64,000 bases of DNA from JAFAGX01 sp035623335 (GTDB taxonomy: Bacteria > Acidobacteriota > Terriglobia > Terriglobales > Acidobacteriaceae): contig DASPTQ010000117.1 in assembly GCA_035623335.1 (NCBI GenBank), positions 3,993-67,992 of the forward strand. The letters are read 5' to 3'. The notes beneath the pieces were generated by a model that saw only the letters and a list, made by a program, of their open reading frames with translations, ran no database searches and was not told where the DNA came from. Position numbers and translations under genes: made by a program. Positions 8,560-16,012 of this stretch are shown in pieces. Numbering within the stretch: the stretch's first letter is position 1; every line of letters begins with the position of its first letter.

Positions 8560-10371
8560 ATGTCCAGACAAAGTGCCCAACCTTTGAACCTTACAGCCAG
8601 CGACTTTGCCTACGGTCGTAACCAGGAGGAAATCGAAATAGGCCAGATTGAGAAGGAGCTCAACGACAATCGAGATCAGCCTCTCTCCAGTGTCCTAAAG
8701 GGAGTAATTGAACGGGCTCGTTCGCTGACCGACGCCGAAGGCGCCTTCATTGGCGTGAGTGACGCATGGGGAGTGGTATGTCGAGCCAGTGCGGGAAAAG
8801 CTCCGGACGTTGGATCCAAGCTCCCATCTGAACCCACCCTCACCAGAAAATGCATGGAGAGCGGACAGGTCGTGACCTTCGAGGAAGACGGCGAAGAAGA
8901 TTTCCGGGCAGGACTTGCAGCGCCGCGCTGGCGGTTACGTTCCATGGTGGCGGTGCCCGTCGAAGGGCAAGGCTCGGTTCTGGGGGTAGTAGAGGTACTC
9001 TCTTCTCGAGCGGCCGCCTTCAGCCCGCGCCACATTGCCGCCTTGCAACACATCGCCCACTTACTGGTTCCGATTTTGCGGCCAGAACAACCCGAGCAGC
9101 CAAGAACGCGACGGAAAACAGCACGCACCTGGACCGCCATCAGTGGAGCGGGAGCGGCGCTTTTTTTGTTCTCTCTGTTGCTCTGGTTTGAGTCTTATCG
9201 CTGGCCGAGAAACGCCCCCACTGCCACCAGCAATCCCCCGGTGTCCAGTGCGTCGAACCCGGCCACAGCGCCGACCGCTTCGGGGAGCATGGCGACACCG
9301 GCAACCGATGACCGGCAGAGCCCCGAGATCTCCGATCATCATGAGGTTCCAGCCCCGCCTCCTGCGGCTTCGTCCTCTTCGCCTCCCGTCGTCTCGCCCA
9401 GTGCCACACCGTCTGTAGCCGCATCCGCCTTAAAGCCATCACCGGAAGTTCCTCGCACAACCGGGCGTACAACAGCCGCGGCGACTTCGCTTCCACCCGC
9501 CAAGGCAAACCCTCCAGCGCCGGCACGGCCGACAATGCCCCCACCGGTTCGAATGCCAACTCACAACCTGCCGCCGTCGCCTGCCTCCATGGCAACCGTG
9601 AACCCGCAGTCTGCAAAACCCGAGTCGGGGGCACCGACGAGCGCAGTCGCGGCAACGGCTCCGTCAATGTCAATGCCAACTTCTCCGCAGCCGGCAGCTT
9701 CCAGTCCGACCGCCGACAGATCCGCCGATCGTCGGCAGCCTGAATTGAGCACGAATGGCGATGTCCACGTCCAACCGGCTACGGCCGGCAGCGGTTCGAC
9801 CGAACCACCGGAGGATGTTGCAGAGCTGAATGGCAACGTCCCCTTAGGAACATACTTCGAGGTGGGAAGATTTAAAGACGAGCCGGAAGCCGACAAGGTG
9901 GCTAACAGGGTGGCGCAAGCCGGGTTTCATCCCACAGTCGTACCGAGAGCCCAATTCTGGGCGAAGTTCTACCATGTGCTGGCAGGACCCTTTGGCACGG
10001 AGAACGAGGCGGAGGCAGCGCGCGCGAAACTGGAGTCCGACGGCTTTACGCCCCGACCCGTCCCAAAGGAATCGAAGACCCTGCTGCTACTATCTCGGAC
10101 CTCAAGCACCGGCAGTAGAACTTTGCGCCTTGGCGATTTCGAGGTCGCCTGGGAATCCGACAGCCCGGATGCCATTGTGAGATTTGTGAAAGGAGGCACA
10201 GTTGTCGCGACCGCCAAAGCAAAGTGGGTAAGCCGGCAGATCCCTTACCAGCACGATGAAATCGTGTGCCGGGGAACTGGGCAGGGATCGCGCACCCTTC
10301 TGGAAATTCACTTCGCCGGTACAAGCCAAGCGGTGGTAATCGCCGACAAGGCTCAGCCAATCGTTTTTTAG
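8560..10371 (+). CDS. GAF domain - transmembrane - Pro/Ser-rich linker - SPOR domain protein
   Basis: 603 residues. A cytoplasmic GAF-like sensor domain (about 40-175; LTDAEGAFIGVSD, RSMVAVPVEGQGSVLGVVEV) is followed by a basic patch and one transmembrane helix (about 190-208, GAALFLFSLLLWF). A roughly 200-residue low-complexity linker rich in Pro, Ala, Ser and Thr would be extracytoplasmic. A SPOR domain (about 425-500; GTYFEVGRFKDEPEADKVAN) normally binds glycan strands stripped of stem peptides at septal peptidoglycan. A C-terminal beta-rich segment of about 90 residues is not recognised. The architecture suggests coupling of a cytoplasmic small-molecule signal to the cell wall. Transcription is isolated from the neighbours. 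Confidence 0.8.
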   Translation: MSRQSAQPLNLTASDFAYGRNQEEIEIGQIEKELNDNRDQPLSSVLKGVIERARSLTDAEGAFIGVSDAWGVVCRASAGKAPDVGSKLPSEPTLTRKCMESGQVVTFEEDGEEDFRAGLAAPRWRLRSMVAVPVEGQGSVLGVVEVLSSRAAAFSPRHIAALQHIAHLLVPILRPEQPEQPRTRRKTARTWTAISGAGAALFLFSLLLWFESYRWPRNAPTATSNPPVSSASNPATAPTASGSMATPATDDRQSPEISDHHEVPAPPPAASSSSPPVVSPSATPSVAASALKPSPEVPRTTGRTTAAATSLPPAKANPPAPARPTMPPPVRMPTHNLPPSPASMATVNPQSAKPESGAPTSAVAATAPSMSMPTSPQPAASSPTADRSADRRQPELSTNGDVHVQPATAGSGSTEPPEDVAELNGNVPLGTYFEVGRFKDEPEADKVANRVAQAGFHPTVVPRAQFWAKFYHVLAGPFGTENEAEAARAKLESDGFTPRPVPKESKTLLLLSRTSSTGSRTLRLGDFEVAWESDSPDAIVRFVKGGTVVATAKAKWVSRQIPYQHDEIVCRGTGQGSRTLLEIHFAGTSQAVVIADKAQPIVF

Positions 10372-10500
10372 CGGACGCGGGTATATCGAGGATGACGGCA
10401 GGCAGGTTCTCGACCACGCTCCCCACCTAGCCCTGACAAATTTGTAGTGAGACTCGCGCCCGGCAGAGTTTTGCACGCTTTGAAACCTTCCCTCCCCTCC

Positions 10501-10797
10501 CTAGATGTCAATCCGCTTCTCGGCGTGCTTCTTCAGATACCAGCAGGGGCTGTACCCTAGGTGGGGAAATAGGGACTCGACACAAACTTGGTTCTCAGGC
10601 GGCGGGAACTGATATTCCGTCTTGCCGCTCTTCTCGTGAATTACATATACCGACTGCACCGCCACATTGCCGAAGGGCTGGCGGTTGGCTGACAGTCTAG
10701 ACCGCAAGGAAAGGTAATCCCCAGCGTACACCAGGGACGTGAGCACAACTGCGCTGACCAATCCGTACAACACCATGCCTCGCATTCGATCGGGCAC
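10501..10797 (-). CDS. Small membrane-anchored hypothetical protein
   Basis: 98 residues with one N-terminal transmembrane helix (about 8-27, VLYGLVSAVVLTSLVYAGDY) and a short soluble part containing YVIHEKSGKTEYQFPPP and two cysteines (CVESLF, SPCWYL). It resembles conserved acidobacterial proteins of unknown function. It lies 171 bases downstream of, and on the same strand as, the pilin-like gene at 10969-11136, so a shared role at the cell surface is possible but unproven. Confidence 0.6.
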   Translation of the reverse strand: MPDRMRGMVLYGLVSAVVLTSLVYAGDYLSLRSRLSANRQPFGNVAVQSVYVIHEKSGKTEYQFPPPENQVCVESLFPHLGYSPCWYLKKHAEKRIDI

Positions 10798-10968
10798 CCC
10801 ACAAGCTCGAGATACGAATCTGAGGCTATGTTTTAAGTTTCCAAGGAATGTGTCAAGTAGCGGATTCGGCGGTCCGCTACATCAGCAACTGATGTTGGGG
10901 GCACGCTGATCAGCCAGCACATAAGCTCGATCGCACAGCAAGCTCGGGCTGAGCCTGCTGATCTCTTG

Positions 10969-11136
10969 TCATTGGGCGATGGCACTCGCAGTGGCGGAAA
11001 AGGCGTTGTTGGCATTGCCTCCGATCAAACGAACCGTGCCAACCACGAGCACTAAAATGACGGCCAGCATCACCGCGTATTCAGCGATGTCCTGCCCGCT
11101 GTCCTCTAGCCAAAGCTCTCGCCATAGGTTAACCAT
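10969..11136 (-). CDS. Flp/Fap-type small pilin
   Basis: A 55-codon gene with a strong ribosome site (AGGAGGT, 8 bases before the ATG). The protein starts MVNLWRELWLEDSGQDIAEY and continues with a hydrophobic helix AVMLAVILVLVVGTVRLIGG and a small polar tail NANNAFSATASAIAQ. The short leader, the glutamate-tyrosine (EY) pair at the start of the hydrophobic segment and the total size are those of Flp-family type IVb pilins. No prepilin peptidase or tad assembly gene is in the window, so it would depend on machinery elsewhere. Confidence 0.75.
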   Translation of the reverse strand: MVNLWRELWLEDSGQDIAEYAVMLAVILVLVVGTVRLIGGNANNAFSATASAIAQ

Positions 11137-11549
11137 GCACTACCTCCTTTTTCGAATACCACAGCTAAAACAGCTGGGCTAGGGTGGGTGACAGCTAAGT
11201 GTGGACTGACTCCGGGGGGCGGCTGGCGCTCACCCTGAATGCCAAACGATTCTGCCCTTACGGTGGCGGCTTGTCAAGGACTCGTCAAGAATTTCGGCTG
11301 ACGGGCAAATCCTCGAAAAGCGGCTCTGGACGGGAATTCTGGTCCCTCCCGCTCTTCTCATCGCCCTATCGAACTCATGCCTGTGAACTTTCGCGTCCCT
11401 GGTTATCGTCGCGCGCTTCCTTAGGTTGGGTGCCTCCACAAATGTGCAAACAATTGCACAATACGGCTGATTGCCCCGAAAAGCCCTCCCTTTCCGCTGT
11501 TCAAGTTTTGGCAGCGGACTTGCTGTTTACACTTCCGGGGGAATGATCG
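11137..11549 (+). other. Intergenic region between divergent pilin and secreted-protein genes
   Basis: No protein-like reading frame or RNA gene is recognisable in these 413 bases. The region must contain the promoters of the leftward pilin gene (10969-11136) and of the rightward secreted protein at 11550, but no clear consensus -35/-10 pair was found. A short direct repeat ACAGCT-AAA-ACAGCT sits 25-40 bases upstream of the pilin start. Confidence 0.4.
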
Positions 11550-11879
11550 ATGAAAAAGGGTTTATCTGTGAAAGCCGCTTTATTTCTAGGGTTTTGCCTC
11601 GCTTCGGCGACGGTAGCACTGGGCCAATCTGGAGCTGGAACGGCCCCGATGGGATCCTCGTATGCTGCACCGGACCATCCGATGCACGCCTATTCGGTGC
11701 CCATGGCTCCGACGCAAAGCTTGTTCTCGGGAACGGGTCTGGTCACTGTGGCCCAGGGTGAAATGCCTCTTTGGGAGGCGGTACCCGAACGGCAGGAGGT
11801 TCCGCTCGGAGATACGGCGCGCCGTGAGAGGAAAGAGCACGCCAACGTAAAGAAGGCTCGCAAGGTTTGGGAAAACTAG
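11550..11879 (+). CDS. Small secreted hypothetical protein
   Basis: 109 residues with a clear Sec signal peptide (KKGLSVKAALFLGFCLASAT, cleavage probably after ALG or ALGQS). The mature part is short, rich in Pro, Met, Ser and Gly (APDHPMHAYSVPMAPTQSLF), and ends in a basic, charged tail (ARRERKEHANVKKARKVWEN). Low complexity suggests a flexible envelope or extracellular protein. No family was recognised. It converges with enolase. Confidence 0.6.
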   Translation: MKKGLSVKAALFLGFCLASATVALGQSGAGTAPMGSSYAAPDHPMHAYSVPMAPTQSLFSGTGLVTVAQGEMPLWEAVPERQEVPLGDTARRERKEHANVKKARKVWEN

Positions 11880-12020
11880 GGTTGGCGCCAGGCTCCGGTC
11901 TTCTCTACCCGCTCGATCACGGTCGTCGACCGAAGGGCGCGCCGGGTATCGAAGGCCGTACCTAGCCGGCGTCGTAGCGCGGTCCCTTCGAGCTCGAAAC
12001 GCAGCTGGAAGCCATCGGCC

Positions 12021-13325
12021 TCAGTCGTTAGCTTGCGATGTTTTCCATCTTCCGTAGGCCGATCGACCCGCGTATTTCGACCTCCCTCCCAATTCCTTCT
12101 CGATCTCAAGCAGCCGATTGTACTTGGCAACCCGTTCCCCCCGGCAGCTCGATCCCGTCTTGATCTGTCCCACTCCGGTCGCCACGCAAAGATCCGCAAT
12201 GGTGGTATCGTCGGTCTCCCCGGACCGATGGGATACGACGGCCGTGTAGTTGCTGTTGCGCGCCATTTCGATGCAGCGCAGGGTTTCCGTGACTGTGCCG
12301 ATCTGGTTGAGTTTGATCAGGATCGAATTTGCCACTCCTTCCTCGATGCCTTTGGCGAAAATTGCCGGATTGGTGACGAAGACATCGTCCCCGACAAGCT
12401 GCACTTTTCCGCCGAGCTGGGTGGTTAGTTTCTTCCAACCGGCCCAATCATCTTCGCCAAGTCCATCTTCGAGGGAGAATACGGGATACTTTTTGAGCCA
12501 ATCCGCCCAAAGCGCAATCATTTCCTCGGAACTCTTGCGTGAGCGATCCGACTTGCGAAACACATAGGCTCCGTCTTCGTAAAACTCACTTGCCGCCGGG
12601 TCCAGGTTAATGGCAACATCCCTGCCCAGATGGTAGCCGGCTTTCTCAACCGCCGCGGCCATCAATTCCATCGGCTCCTCATTGGACTTGAGGCGAGGAG
12701 CGAAGCCACCCTCATCGCCCACGCTCGTGTCGTATCCTTTGCGGTGTAAAACATCCTTCAGGGCGTGGAAGGTTTCTGCCGCTGCCCGCAACGCTTCGCC
12801 AAAGCTTGGGGCACCGAAGGGAACGATCATGAACTCCTGGAAATCCACGTTATTGTCGGCGTGCTTGCCTCCATTGAGCACGTTCAGCATGGGCACGGGC
12901 AAGACGTATTCCTCCCGTGCCGACAATTGCCGATACAGAGGAACTTTCTTGTCCGCCGCAGCCGCCTTCGCGACTGCCAGCGAAACTCCCAAAATCGCGT
13001 TGGCGCCGAGCTTTGACTTGTTCGGCGTGCCGTCGAGCTCGATCAGCCGCTCATCGAGCGATTTCTGATCGGCCGCATCCCAACCTTTCACCGCCGGCTG
13101 GATAACGCTGATCACGTTGTGAAGCGCCTTGAGGACACCCTTCCCGCCGTAGCGCTTCTTATCCCCGTCACGGAGCTCGACTGCTTCCCGGCTCCCGGTG
13201 GACGCCCCCGAGGGGACCTTGGCCACACCTGTGGCGTCGGTATCAAGCATCACACTCACTTGAACGGTTGGGTTTCCGCGCGAGTCCAGAATCTCCAGGG
13301 CATCGATGCTTTTTATGGTTGACAT
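12021..13325 (-). CDS. eno: Enolase (phosphopyruvate hydratase)
   Basis: 434 residues, full length. It interconverts 2-phosphoglycerate and phosphoenolpyruvate in glycolysis and gluconeogenesis. Hallmarks are LEILDSRGNPTVQV at the N-terminus, VPSGASTGSREAVELRDGD, the catalytic loop GDEGGFAP, Mg ligands in INLDPAASEFY, SLEDGLGEDDW and VGDDVFVTNP, ILIKLNQIGTVTET with the catalytic Lys, and the SHRSGETDDTTIADL signature. The normally very conserved KTGSASRTDR reads KTGSSCRGER, a mild variant. AAGGAGAGGT precedes the ATG closely. It is transcribed alone. Confidence 0.98.
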   Translation of the reverse strand: MSTIKSIDALEILDSRGNPTVQVSVMLDTDATGVAKVPSGASTGSREAVELRDGDKKRYGGKGVLKALHNVISVIQPAVKGWDAADQKSLDERLIELDGTPNKSKLGANAILGVSLAVAKAAAADKKVPLYRQLSAREEYVLPVPMLNVLNGGKHADNNVDFQEFMIVPFGAPSFGEALRAAAETFHALKDVLHRKGYDTSVGDEGGFAPRLKSNEEPMELMAAAVEKAGYHLGRDVAINLDPAASEFYEDGAYVFRKSDRSRKSSEEMIALWADWLKKYPVFSLEDGLGEDDWAGWKKLTTQLGGKVQLVGDDVFVTNPAIFAKGIEEGVANSILIKLNQIGTVTETLRCIEMARNSNYTAVVSHRSGETDDTTIADLCVATGVGQIKTGSSCRGERVAKYNRLLEIEKELGGRSKYAGRSAYGRWKTSQAND

Positions 13326-13534
13326 ACCTCTCCTTGAAATAACTTCTGGGGACTGAAATCGGTGTTAGTAAGACTTGTGGTGAATCGAGAACCACGACCA
13401 AGCAACCGGGCCAACGCTGCCCGCCTCTCCCTTAAATTTTATTAACCCTTCATGAGCATACCAATTCTTGATGAAGATCAAGAAGGCAAGCCCGGGGATG
13501 CCCTGGATCGCTCGGCCGCAATTAGGATAGAGTC

Positions 13535-14503
13535 TTGGCTATGGTCCAGCGTGCACCAGCCCGGCGGCGACCGCGAAAGGCCAAACCCGCTTCGAAGGGC
13601 CTTGGCCCCAAGGAGTGCCGGCTCGAAGAACTGGCAGGATCGGCGGCCGAGGCGGCAGAGGGCATTGAGCGAGCGGGAGGCTGCTTGGTGGGATTTTATA
13701 AGGACCCGTTCGGCGGACATTCGGTGTTGCTCTCGATTTTACCGATCGATTCGGTCGAGCCTACTCCCTTTCAGCGAGATCTCTCCGACGCTCACCATGA
13801 ACGCCTGGCCGACGTCATCGATAAGACCGGACGTTTTCTTGATCCCATCATCGCCGTGCGCGCACCGCGTGGCAACTTCTGGACTCCCAACGGGAGACAT
13901 CGTCTGGAGGCAATGCGTCGGCTGGGCGCAAAGTCGATTGCCGCTCTGGTGATCCCCGACCGCGAGATTGCCTGGCAGATACTGGCCCTGAACACGGAGA
14001 AGGCCCACAACTTGAAGGAGCGCTCGCTTGAAGTCATACGCATTTATCGTGGTCTCGTGGAGGAAGACGGATCGCGACCTGAATCCCAGTTTGCGTTCTA
14101 CCTCGAGGAAGCGGCTCTGGTCACCCTCGGCGTTTGCTATGAACGGATCTCGCGGTTTGGCGGAGGCGCATATCACCCTATACTGCGGCGGCTTGAAAGC
14201 TTTGTGGAGGACGCATTGCGCAAGGCCATTCAGCATCACGAGCGCCATGCCGCCATGGTTCTCGAACTTGAAGAAAAAGTCGTAGCCGTGGTGGCAAAGC
14301 TGAAGGAACGTGGGCTCGTCAGCCCTTACCTACGCTCGTTTGTGGTGGCGCGCATCAACCCCTTGCGCTGGATCAAGGGGGAGCCGCCTCCACTCGAGGA
14401 CGTACTGAGGACCATGCGCGAGCGCGCAGCCAGGTTTAATGCCGACAAGATCAAACCCCAGGATCTCGCCGGTGCCGCCGGGCCGGCAGACGATGAACCT
14501 TGA
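13535..14503 (+). CDS. Orphan ParB-like nuclease-domain protein
   Basis: 322 residues. After a basic N-terminal tail (RRRPRKAKPASKG), the ParB/sulfiredoxin-like domain spans about residues 65-165: LPIDSVEPTPFQRDLSDAHH, DKTGRFLDPIIAVR, and TPNGRHRLEAMRRLGAKSIA with the GxHR nucleotide-binding motif. The C-terminal half is helical with a possible coiled coil (about 235-265) but no obvious helix-turn-helix of the canonical KorB type. TTG at 13535 has AGGA seven bases upstream; ATG at 13541 is the alternative. No parA neighbour or parS-like sites are evident, so this is probably a stand-alone family member rather than the chromosome partitioning ParB. Confidence 0.7.
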   Translation: MAMVQRAPARRRPRKAKPASKGLGPKECRLEELAGSAAEAAEGIERAGGCLVGFYKDPFGGHSVLLSILPIDSVEPTPFQRDLSDAHHERLADVIDKTGRFLDPIIAVRAPRGNFWTPNGRHRLEAMRRLGAKSIAALVIPDREIAWQILALNTEKAHNLKERSLEVIRIYRGLVEEDGSRPESQFAFYLEEAALVTLGVCYERISRFGGGAYHPILRRLESFVEDALRKAIQHHERHAAMVLELEEKVVAVVAKLKERGLVSPYLRSFVVARINPLRWIKGEPPPLEDVLRTMRERAARFNADKIKPQDLAGAAGPADDEP

Positions 14504-14894
14504 GTGCCTGCACGCTGAGCCTGCCCCGCAGTGAGCGTGGTTCAGCGAATTGCATTGTTCTCTCCAGTAGATCGTGGCAGGCTGAAATGCGACTCGCAGG
14601 TTGCCTGACCAGCGGAAGGCGAGCGTATCGCCGCCAGTGGTAGAGTCGAGCTGGCTTGCCTTTGTAGTCATAAGCGATCTGATCGGTGGCAGAACACCCG
14701 CTGAAATTGATTCGGCTTTCAACTCGCCTCGTTGTATCCTGGTGCCGCTTCACGAGCGGCATTTCCAACACCATCCAAGCTACGAAGCAACCGGAATGAG
14801 TCGGTTGACTGCCGAAGAGGACCGGGGATCAATGCCGGTGAGAGGGACTTGACGCTCGGGCAACGATCGAGGTGAGGGGGGCGAAAAACGAATC
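14504..14894 (+). other. Intergenic region before the glycoside hydrolase operon
   Basis: No gene is recognisable in these 391 bases. On the minus strand, two overlapping frames (about 14560-14770) contain protein-like strings (NFSGCSATDQIAYDYKGKP; then, in the next frame, GGDTLAFRWSGNLRVAFQPA), but without a start or recognisable family. The promoter of the 14895-20245 operon should be here. A GAGGGGGG stretch lies about 13 bases before the GTG start. Confidence 0.4.
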
Positions 14895-15860
14895 GTGTCG
14901 GCCGCAAACCATCTTCGCAACCTTTTGCTGAATCTGGGAATGCTGAGTACGCTGGCGTTCGGGCAGGCGGCGTCTGAGCCCGGGGCTGGCCAAGTCTCCT
15001 ACTTCAAACTAAGCCAAGCACGCCGTATACTTCCGGTCGCGCAGCAGTGGGAAGCCAACGAGTTTCCGCATACGATGAGCGTGCTCGAGCTAGGGCGTGA
15101 AGGATTTAAATACTGGGGCTGGTACGGGCTGAACGAGGGGCTGGGAATTGGCTTGGCGCGCAGCAACGACTTGATGAACTGGACCAAGTACGAGGCGAAT
15201 CCCTTGTGGACGAATGCCCGCTGGCCCTCGGTCCTTGCCCATGCAGATCCAAAACACCAGGACAGGCTCTATTTCGCAATCACCCGAGACTATGACACGC
15301 CGAGCAGCCACATCGTACTGGCCTCTTCCGACGACGGCATTCACCTGCGAGAAGAAAAAGTGCTCGTGCCCGGCGTGCCCAAGCAACGCAATCAGAATCC
15401 GAATCTGTTCCGCGACCCTCGCTCGGGGCGTTTCTACCTGACGTTTTATCGCGGCAACGATAAAGATCACTTCGAAATCATCAGCCGAAGTGCAGCCAGC
15501 GTGGAAGATCTCGATCGCGCGCCAGAAAAAATCCTGCTTGAGACGAGCGAAACCGTCGCCGCTCCAAACTTGCTCTACGTGAAGCGTGCGAACGCCAAGG
15601 AAAGCGGCATCTATTTTCTGGCGACCGAAATCTACCCCCATCGGTACACCGACAACCCCGAGGGGGAATGGCAGGTGGAGGTCTTCGCCGCCGACTCTCC
15701 GGACGGGACTTTTCGCCCGGTCGTGGGCAATCCGGTGATGCGCGGACAACGCGCCTGTCTTTTCCAGCACATCTTCGGCGATCGATTCTACGGATATGAC
15801 TGCCACCTGGACTCCCCCGAGCATTGGGTCTTGGAGGAGCTGGAGGCGCCTCTGCCGTAA
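14895..15860 (+). CDS. Secreted five-bladed beta-propeller glycoside hydrolase (GH43/GH130-like)
   Basis: 321 residues from a GTG start, with an N-terminal signal peptide (LLLNLGMLSTLAFG). The body has the repeating blade pattern of GH43/GH32/GH130-type propellers: GLGIGLARSNDLMNWTKYEA, ITRDYDTPSSHIVLASSDDG, NQNPNLFRDPRSGRFYLTFY, FAADSPDGTF. The exact family and catalytic acids cannot be fixed by eye. It leads a same-strand cluster with a second glycoside hydrolase, a ROK kinase and a SIS enzyme. This implies extracytoplasmic processing of a glycan whose sugars are phosphorylated and isomerised inside. Confidence 0.65.
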   Translation: MSAANHLRNLLLNLGMLSTLAFGQAASEPGAGQVSYFKLSQARRILPVAQQWEANEFPHTMSVLELGREGFKYWGWYGLNEGLGIGLARSNDLMNWTKYEANPLWTNARWPSVLAHADPKHQDRLYFAITRDYDTPSSHIVLASSDDGIHLREEKVLVPGVPKQRNQNPNLFRDPRSGRFYLTFYRGNDKDHFEIISRSAASVEDLDRAPEKILLETSETVAAPNLLYVKRANAKESGIYFLATEIYPHRYTDNPEGEWQVEVFAADSPDGTFRPVVGNPVMRGQRACLFQHIFGDRFYGYDCHLDSPEHWVLEELEAPLP

Positions 15861-16012
15861 TGGCCGTGCGGTTTTTCGCGGGCAAAGCGCCACGAGGGAA
15901 TCGGCACATGCGGTGGACAGCCCGGAAGCAGGCAAACTGTGCGCGGAAAATCCAGGCTGTGCTTAGGGGTCATGGTTTGTTCGACATCTTGCAGCGCTAG
16001 AGAAGGAGACTC

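Noticed and set aside
14560..14770. Protein-like strings in two minus-strand frames before the sugar operon
   Set aside because: They would need a frameshift to join, lack a start and match no family I know; not enough to call a gene or pseudogene.
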